From JBKEDC01 sp047971925 (lineage in GTDB: Bacteria; Bacteroidota; Bacteroidia; Bacteroidales; Prolixibacteraceae), in NCBI GenBank assembly GCA_047971925.1, contig JBKEAC010000098.1:1-41090 (forward strand): a stretch of DNA of 41,090 nt, written 5' to 3'. The notes below the pieces were generated by a model. The model worked only from the letters and a program-made list of their open reading frames with translations. It had not been told where the DNA came from and searched no databases. The translations under genes were made by a program, and so were the position numbers. Within the stretch, counting starts at the first letter, position 1; the number at the start of each line of letters is the position of its first letter. Shown here piece by piece: positions 35,492 through 41,090 of this stretch.

Positions 35492-37108
35492 ATGAAGAAG
35501 ATATTATATACTGCCGTTTGTGGAGCATTGATGCTCTCAAGCTGCTCAGGTTTCCTTGATTCGGAACCTATCACAACCATCACAGATGTGAATTATTATA
35601 AAACAGTGAGCGATGCGGAAGCTGCGCTTATTGGTTGCTATGCTGGTTTGCAAAAAGTGTACAACTCGGGTGATATTCCATTGCCAATCCTTTCAGAAGT
35701 GTGCTCGGATAATACATTTGGCGCAACTGGATTTACAGATGATTATAAATATCAAGTGATTGATAACTTTGATAAAGATGCTGCTGCGGGTTTGGTCAAC
35801 ATTTTGGAATCAAGTTATGAATATTATTATAAAGGCTTGTATCGATGCAACATGCTGCTTTCAAAACTTGATCAAATTGATTGGGAAGGAGATGAGGACT
35901 ATCGTAATGAAGTGGAAACAGAAACTCGTTTCATTCGTGCCTACTTGTTTTTTGATATGGCTCGCATTTGGGAACGAGTGCCTTTGAAACTAGATACAGA
36001 AAGTGGAAATACACCACAAGCAACGGCTGAAGAGATTTATGCACAAATTGCTTCCGACTTAAAATTTGCAGTTGATAGTGGTTCGACAAGCATCAATCAA
36101 GGACACTCAAATAAATATGTGGCTCAATCGCTATTGGCTCGTGTTTATCTATTCTACACCGGATACTACAACAAAACAAGTATGACTACTACTGAGGGTG
36201 AAATCATCAGTAAAGATTATGTGCTTAAGGGACTAGAAGACGTGATTGCAGGAGGTTCTTATAGCTTAGTTTCTGAGTATAAGACTTTGTGGCCTGCAGC
36301 ATCTGCGGTGTTCGATGCGAAAACTAATACCATTGACCGATCAGCTTTTGCAGGGGTGTACAATTCTGAAATTGTGTTCTCGATTAAATATAACATTACA
36401 TCTGATTACAACGGAAACACCGATGGGAATCAATGGTTAGTGATGTTGGGTGTGCGAAATAATGGTTACGTTCCACCTTATGGTCAAGGATGGGGTGCTT
36501 GTACTGTTTTGCCAAGTCTGTATCAGGCTTATCAAGATATTGACACTCGTCGTGATGCCTCAATCATTAATTTGGCATCGGAATATACTGATTTCGACAA
36601 TTCGGGTCAGCGTGAGCACACTGGTTATATGAATAAAAAATACACTACACTTTCAGGTGTTAAAGAAGATGGAACTTATGATGACTGGGCAGTGATAAAC
36701 GGAGCGGTAGATTTTCAAATCGGACAATTCCAAGATTACTACGTGATGCGTTATGCTGATGTGCTCTTGATGGCAGCCGAGCTTGGAAGTAGCAAAGCAC
36801 AAACTTACTTTGATTTAGTGAGAACTCGTGCTGGTTTGCCAAGCATAGCAGTTTCGAAAGACAACATTATGGCAGAACGTCGTTTAGAGTTTGCTTTCGA
36901 AGGCCTCCGTTTTTATGATTTGCTTCGCCAAGGAGTGGATGTGGCTGCTTCTGCTGTGGCGGTGAACACAAAAGTGGAAAATGGCGGTTCTTCGGAAACA
37001 AAGATCATTACAGCTGCGAAATTACAAACCACAAAAGGTTTTCAACAGATTCCAGCCAACGTGATTACACGCTCGGGAGGTGTAATTACACAGAATGCAG
37101 GTTGGTAG
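35492..37108 (+). CDS. SusD/RagB-family glycan-binding lipoprotein (second PUL)
   Basis: SusD-like outer-membrane lipoprotein of 538 residues, starting 11 bp after the susC stop. The lipobox is at the N-terminus (CGALMLSSCSGFLDSEPITT, lipid Cys at about 18), followed by the typical FLDSEP opening. TPR-like helices contain ETRFIRAYLFFDMARIWERVPL. The late RRLEFAFEGLRFYDLLRQG and a C-terminal FQQIPANVI segment are family hallmarks. It forms the outer-membrane import complex with the adjacent SusC. Confidence 0.96.
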   Translation: MKKILYTAVCGALMLSSCSGFLDSEPITTITDVNYYKTVSDAEAALIGCYAGLQKVYNSGDIPLPILSEVCSDNTFGATGFTDDYKYQVIDNFDKDAAAGLVNILESSYEYYYKGLYRCNMLLSKLDQIDWEGDEDYRNEVETETRFIRAYLFFDMARIWERVPLKLDTESGNTPQATAEEIYAQIASDLKFAVDSGSTSINQGHSNKYVAQSLLARVYLFYTGYYNKTSMTTTEGEIISKDYVLKGLEDVIAGGSYSLVSEYKTLWPAASAVFDAKTNTIDRSAFAGVYNSEIVFSIKYNITSDYNGNTDGNQWLVMLGVRNNGYVPPYGQGWGACTVLPSLYQAYQDIDTRRDASIINLASEYTDFDNSGQREHTGYMNKKYTTLSGVKEDGTYDDWAVINGAVDFQIGQFQDYYVMRYADVLLMAAELGSSKAQTYFDLVRTRAGLPSIAVSKDNIMAERRLEFAFEGLRFYDLLRQGVDVAASAVAVNTKVENGGSSETKIITAAKLQTTKGFQQIPANVITRSGGVITQNAGW

Positions 37109-37135
37109 TAAAACTTAATGATAGGAGAAAATACA

Positions 37136-39016
37136 ATGAAAAAATTTAGATTTATACAATATGCCTTCATCTTTATCATGGCACTTTTTGCATATTCATG
37201 TACGCCTGATAAATATGAATTAGGTTCTGTGTTGTCGGTTGAAGACTTGCAGTTTGAGATCATTCAAGATGCTAACGACCCCAACATGATTATCCTTACG
37301 AGTAATACACCGGGCGTTACACCGCTTTGGCAAACTCCAATGGGGCGTTCTACAGCGGTAGTTGATACGGTGAAATTACCATTTCCAGACACCTACACCT
37401 TTACTTATGGTGTGCAGTCGGAAGGTGGTTACGTGGAAGCAGAAACCTATATTGTTGAAGTAACTACAACTAACCTTTCTTATGTGGACGATCCACTCTG
37501 GGAAGCTCTTTCAGGTGGAGTGGGCAATAGTAAAACATGGTATTTAGATTTAGATGCCGATGCGGTGTGTCGCAATTTTGCAGGTCCTGTGTATTATTGG
37601 GGAATGAACAATGGTTGGAATTTTGCTTGCTTTGGTTCAGACTGTTGGAACTGGAATCCTGATTACGCAGGAAACTCGTGGATTATGACAGCCATGGACT
37701 ATGGTTCGATGACTTTCAGTTTGGAAGGTGGAGCTAAAGTGATGGTAGATAATAAAGCATTGCCAGCTAAAGGTGGCACAGGAACTTATTTTCTTGATGT
37801 TAACCCTACGGATTATAAAACTTTGAAGTTTACCGATGTACAAATGCTACACGATGCTGGATTTGATGGCGTTGTTTTGCCTGGCGATTGGTCGGAAGTG
37901 CGTGTAATGACACTCACTGAAAACTATATGCAATTAGGTGTAGTTCGCGATGCTGCTTTGTCAAAGGAAGACGAATGTTTGTTGGTGTATAACTTCATTT
38001 CAAAAGATTACTTCGACAGCTGGACACCCGGCGAAGAAGCAGATCCAGAACCAACTTTACCCGATAATTGGGAAGATGCCGTTTCATCAGTGACTTCTTA
38101 TGATATCAAGTGGATACTTTCTGAAGAAACTCCTTTCAACTGGGCCAACCTCGATGGTAGCTTGATGAACACAGGGTGGGTTGATGCTAATTCATATGAC
38201 TCTTGGACAGGTATGGATGCAACCGTACCTGATACCTATGCTGATTTCTCAATGACCATGAACTCACAAACAAAAACGGTTAAAATGGTTCTTCCTGATG
38301 GAACAACAGGAGAAGGCACATACACGCTCGATGAAAAAGGTATCTACACATTCGATGGTGTACAGCCAAGTTTTGTGATTTGTGGTGGTTGGGTGAACTT
38401 AAAAACATCAGCAGATAATCAGTGGCGTATTCTTCAAGTAGTACAAGATTTAGATGGAAACACCACGGGAATGTGGGTTGGAGTGCCAGAATACAACGAC
38501 TTGGGTGTGCACACGCAATATATGTGCTACTTGCTTGTGCCCGAAATGGCAGGTGGAAGTGCAGAAAATGTTGAAAACCTACTCGTAGTGGATAGTTCTA
38601 AACTAGCATTTGGAAATATTGAAGACAATAATGATAAATACCGTATTGAAATATACAATGCTTATGGTGCAACAGCTTCAAATTCTCCAATTGTGGCAGC
38701 TGATTTGAAATTCAGCTCTAGTGTTTCGATTACATTCACAATTTCAGGACTTTCGTTCATCGGTGGAGCAGCAGGAAGCTACAAAACGGCTATGCAATTA
38801 GCCGATGCGGATTGGTATCCTCAATCAATGGGAGATGGTACTGGATCTGGTGAAACTACAATAACTGGCGATGGAACATATACTGTGAAGTGGACTTCAA
38901 CTCAAGGTGCATTTGATGGTGCAACGGTATTCTGTATTGATATAGTGGACTTAGTTCCAGATCTTACTGATATCTCAGCGGTTTCGGTAGTGATAGATAA
39001 GATAGTTTTGAAATAA
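37136..39016 (+). CDS. Large surface glycan-binding lipoprotein (SGBP) of the second PUL
   Basis: Outer-membrane lipoprotein of 626 residues from the ATG at 37136. That start is preferred over 37118 because it follows AGGAG at a normal distance and opens with the signal peptide MKKFRFIQYAFIFIMALFAYSC. After Cys there is a PKD-like Ig domain (about 30-115). Two aromatic-rich domains follow that look related to each other: about 125-300 (NSKTWYLDLDADAV, YYWGMNNGWNFACFGSDCWNWNPDY) and about 315-480 (SYDIKWILSEETPFNWANLDGS, GMDATVPDTY). A C-terminal beta-sandwich ends the protein (about 485-626). The position after susCD and the architecture support a glycan-binding role. The ligand is not readable; PKD-containing proteins of this kind occur in beta-glucan loci. 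Confidence 0.75.
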   Translation: MKKFRFIQYAFIFIMALFAYSCTPDKYELGSVLSVEDLQFEIIQDANDPNMIILTSNTPGVTPLWQTPMGRSTAVVDTVKLPFPDTYTFTYGVQSEGGYVEAETYIVEVTTTNLSYVDDPLWEALSGGVGNSKTWYLDLDADAVCRNFAGPVYYWGMNNGWNFACFGSDCWNWNPDYAGNSWIMTAMDYGSMTFSLEGGAKVMVDNKALPAKGGTGTYFLDVNPTDYKTLKFTDVQMLHDAGFDGVVLPGDWSEVRVMTLTENYMQLGVVRDAALSKEDECLLVYNFISKDYFDSWTPGEEADPEPTLPDNWEDAVSSVTSYDIKWILSEETPFNWANLDGSLMNTGWVDANSYDSWTGMDATVPDTYADFSMTMNSQTKTVKMVLPDGTTGEGTYTLDEKGIYTFDGVQPSFVICGGWVNLKTSADNQWRILQVVQDLDGNTTGMWVGVPEYNDLGVHTQYMCYLLVPEMAGGSAENVENLLVVDSSKLAFGNIEDNNDKYRIEIYNAYGATASNSPIVAADLKFSSSVSITFTISGLSFIGGAAGSYKTAMQLADADWYPQSMGDGTGSGETTITGDGTYTVKWTSTQGAFDGATVFCIDIVDLVPDLTDISAVSVVIDKIVLK

Positions 39017-39038
39017 CATTAAATAGTAATCTCACGCA

Positions 39039-39087
39039 GTTGAATTAAAACCGGAGGCTCAATCCTGAGCCTCCGATTTGCTCAACT
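39039..39087 (+). terminator. Stem-loop between the SGBP and sulfatase genes (partial terminator/attenuator)
   Basis: A 10-bp GC-rich stem, CGGAGGCTCA (39052-39061) with TGAGCCTCCG (39066-39075), has a 4-nt loop. An outer AGTTGA/TCAACT pair and AAA/TTT can extend it. The downstream T-run is short (ATTTG), so partial termination or 3'-end stabilisation is more likely than full termination. It would set susCD-SGBP expression above that of the sulfatase and later genes. Confidence 0.65.
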
Positions 39088-39105
39088 CACTAAAATATGT
39101 TCTAA

Positions 39106-40602
39106 ATGAGTGTTTTCTGTTCACTAAAGGTAACGGTATTGTTTTGTTTTAGTTTAGGTATAACTCTCGGTGCTTGTCAATCTAAAAAAGAAGCAATGAC
39201 ACCTAATATACTCTTTTGCATTGCAGATGACCAATCATTCATGCACAGTTCTTTGCAGGGAGCTAATGAAATTAGCACTCCTAATATAGATGAACTTGCT
39301 CGCAATGGAATGGTGTTTCAGCATGCTTATTGTAGTGCATCTTCTTGTTCTCCATCGCGCGCTGCCATTTTAACAGGAAAGAATATTTGGGAGTTGGAAG
39401 AAGGTGGTTTGCTCTTTGGCGGATTGAAAAAAGAACATCAAACATTTCCGAACATACTGCAATCTGCTGGTTATGTGATAGGCTATACAGGGAAAGGTTA
39501 TGGACCAGCGGCACAGAGAGAACCATATCAAACGGAACCTATAGGGAAAGGTTACAACAGTATCACAATGGATGCTCCCGATGGGATAGCAGATACGGAT
39601 TATTCTGGTAACTTTAGGGAATTTTTAGCACAAAGAGATTCGCAAAAACCGTTCTTCTTTTGGTATGGAGGAAATGAACCTCATCGAGGGTACAAGCAAG
39701 GTATTGGTGAAGAGAATGGGAAAGATATTTCAAAAGTTGAAGTTCCTGCTTTTTTGCCTGACAATGAGATTGTACGTGGCGACATAGCTGATTATTATTT
39801 CGAGATTGAGTGGTTCGATTTACATTTAGGTAGAATGATTAAAATGCTCGAAGAGTGTGGCGAATTAGAAAATACAATTATCATAGCAACGGCAGATAAT
39901 GGTATGCCTTTTCCACGAGCAAAGGCTACGTGTTATGAATATGGAACACATATGCCATTAGTCATTTATTGGGGAAACGAGATTAAAGCAGGCTTGAAAG
40001 TTGAAGATTTTATCAGCTTTGCCGATTTTGCACCAAGCCTGTTGGAGGCTGCTGGAATTGAAGCGCCCAAAGAGATGAGTGGGAAAAGCTTCTTAGATGT
40101 TATGCGAGCAGAGAAAAGTGGGCAGGTTGATTCTACAAGAAATAGAGTATTCACAGCGTTGGAACGTCACACCTATTGTCGTCCCAATGGTATGCCTTAT
40201 CCAATTCGTACGATTCGTAAAGGCGATTGGCTGTATATTGTGAATTTTGAACCCGAAAGATATCCTTCAGGAGATCCTGATTTTTTGTCTCCACATCAAG
40301 GTTATTATGGTGATATTGATGCTGGACCAACAAGGAACTACTTAATTGAAGCTAAAGAAGTGGCTTCGGTTAAGCCTTATTTTGATTTGGCAGTTGCTAA
40401 ACGACCCCCAAAAGAATTATACCATGTGAAAGATGATCCTTTTCAATTGCATAATCTAGCATTGGATGAAGAGTATCATGTGCTATGTGAAGATTTACAC
40501 GCAGAACTTTTTGCGTATTTAAAAGAAACAAATGATCCTAGAATACAGGGATTGTCTCCATGGGAAAACTACCCATATTATTTTGCAGGATTTGATGAAT
40601 AG
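39106..40602 (+). CDS. S1-family sulfatase lipoprotein
   Basis: Formylglycine-dependent sulfatase of 498 residues. The N-terminus is a lipoprotein signal (VLFCFSLGITLGAC, Cys at about 24), placing it in the periplasm or outer membrane. The alkaline-phosphatase-like fold starts at TPNILFCIADDQSF, with the metal-binding Asp pair. The activation motif is CSPSRAAILTG (Cys81, to be converted to formylglycine by an anaerobic or FGE-type maturase not in this window). The second metal site is TADNGMPFPRAK, and FLDVMRAEKSG and DDPFQLHNLA are typical of the C-terminal region. It resembles heparan N-sulfatase-like S1 subfamilies, but the substrate cannot be fixed. It sits in a PUL that otherwise looks specific for neutral glucan. 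Confidence 0.9.
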   Translation: MSVFCSLKVTVLFCFSLGITLGACQSKKEAMTPNILFCIADDQSFMHSSLQGANEISTPNIDELARNGMVFQHAYCSASSCSPSRAAILTGKNIWELEEGGLLFGGLKKEHQTFPNILQSAGYVIGYTGKGYGPAAQREPYQTEPIGKGYNSITMDAPDGIADTDYSGNFREFLAQRDSQKPFFFWYGGNEPHRGYKQGIGEENGKDISKVEVPAFLPDNEIVRGDIADYYFEIEWFDLHLGRMIKMLEECGELENTIIIATADNGMPFPRAKATCYEYGTHMPLVIYWGNEIKAGLKVEDFISFADFAPSLLEAAGIEAPKEMSGKSFLDVMRAEKSGQVDSTRNRVFTALERHTYCRPNGMPYPIRTIRKGDWLYIVNFEPERYPSGDPDFLSPHQGYYGDIDAGPTRNYLIEAKEVASVKPYFDLAVAKRPPKELYHVKDDPFQLHNLALDEEYHVLCEDLHAELFAYLKETNDPRIQGLSPWENYPYYFAGFDE

Positions 40603-40644
40603 GCGATAAATAGAAAATGGGGATAACCCTTCAATTATATAAAC

Positions 40645-41090
40645 ATGAAACTACACAACTATATTTTAAGTACATTAATTCTAATCTTAGGAATAGCATG
40701 CTCGGGTGGCGATGAGCCTACAGATAATACAACTCCAGAAACTTCTACGCTCGAAGTGGATAAGACCACTTTAAGCTTTGAAGCTGCTGGAGGAACAGAG
40801 CAAGTGTCAATCAGCTCAAATACCTCGTGGCGAGTGTCGAGTTCAGATAGGAACGTGGCTACTTCAAGTATTTCAGTGGGTAAAGATGATGCAACAATCA
40901 CGATTACAGCGAGTGAAAATACAAGCACAGAGGGAAGAACAGCGGTGATTACTGTGAGTAGTGTAGATGGTTCAGCCAGTGAGCTGCAAATTACCATCAC
41001 GCAAGATGCCGCAGAAGAGGGAAATGAGGTGGAGCTGCCCGACAATATTGACGCAGACAATACCGACATGAGCAGTCTTTCTTCGGTGGA
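40645..41090 (+). CDS. BACON-domain lipoprotein, probable GH5-type endoglucanase (partial, runs off window)
   Basis: Only the first 148 residues are present. The lipoprotein signal ends at Cys18 (STLILILGIAC), followed by SGGDEPTDN, an acidic tail compatible with surface display. Residues of about 32-128 form a BACON domain (LEVDKTTLSFEAAGGTEQ, SSNTSWRVSSS, ITITQDAAEE), a spacer that holds surface enzymes away from the membrane. The last visible residues (NIDADNTDMSSLSSVE) resemble the linker and start of GH5 cellulase/xyloglucanase-type catalytic domains in BACON-GH5 proteins. The catalytic domain itself is outside the window, so the enzyme call is an inference. Confidence 0.7.
   Translation, partial: MKLHNYILSTLILILGIACSGGDEPTDNTTPETSTLEVDKTTLSFEAAGGTEQVSISSNTSWRVSSSDRNVATSSISVGKDDATITITASENTSTEGRTAVITVSSVDGSASELQITITQDAAEEGNEVELPDNIDADNTDMSSLSSV

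Overview
The window is AT-rich Bacteroidota DNA, most likely Bacteroidales. This rests on two SusC/SusD pairs, a hybrid two-component system regulator, many lipoproteins with a Cys lipobox, IPT/TIG and BACON modules, very short intergenic gaps, and a Bacteroides-type -7 element. It consists of two polysaccharide utilization loci (PULs) separated by a 1.27-kb non-coding spacer and a divergent phosphorylase/transporter pair. No tRNA, rRNA or CRISPR array was seen.

Region 1 (1-22398, minus strand) is a near-complete beta-mannan PUL. In transcription order it holds a GH5 mannanase lipoprotein, SusC, SusD, two IPT-repeat surface glycan-binding lipoproteins, a GH26 with an Ig-like domain, a CE7-type esterase, a second GH26, a GH36 alpha-galactosidase, a GH130 mannosylglucose phosphorylase, a GPH-family sugar symporter, a cellobiose 2-epimerase, and a GH3 beta-glucosidase whose C-terminus is cut by the window edge. 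The pathway can be read directly: acetylated galacto(gluco)mannan is bound and cut at the surface, imported by SusCD, deacetylated and degalactosylated, cut to mannobiose, carried into the cytoplasm, epimerised to Man-Glc, and phosphorolysed to Man-1-P and glucose. The divergent gene at 22669-26667 is the HTCS sensor/regulator.

Region 2 (26668-27938) has no intact gene. It carries the C-terminal remnant of an IS5-type transposase, then two abutting tandem arrays (about 3.7 x 43 bp, then about 6 x 42 bp). Each unit has a short dyad at its core. A strong terminator for the neighbouring minus-strand operon follows. The arrays are the least explained structure in the window.

Region 3 (27939-32004, minus) encodes a GH94 cellobiose phosphorylase and a second GPH symporter with a large extra periplasmic loop. 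Region 4 (32295-41090, plus) is the start of a second PUL: SusC, SusD, a large surface glycan-binding lipoprotein, an S1-type sulfatase, and the N-terminus of a BACON lipoprotein that runs off the window and is probably a GH5-type endoglucanase.

Taken together, regions 1, 3 and 4 look like a neighbourhood for plant-type beta-1,4-linked glycans. The mannan branch uses epimerase plus GH130 and the glucan branch uses GH94, which would suit glucomannan. The sulfatase does not fit this simple picture. Functions are inferred from sequence motifs; no database search was possible.
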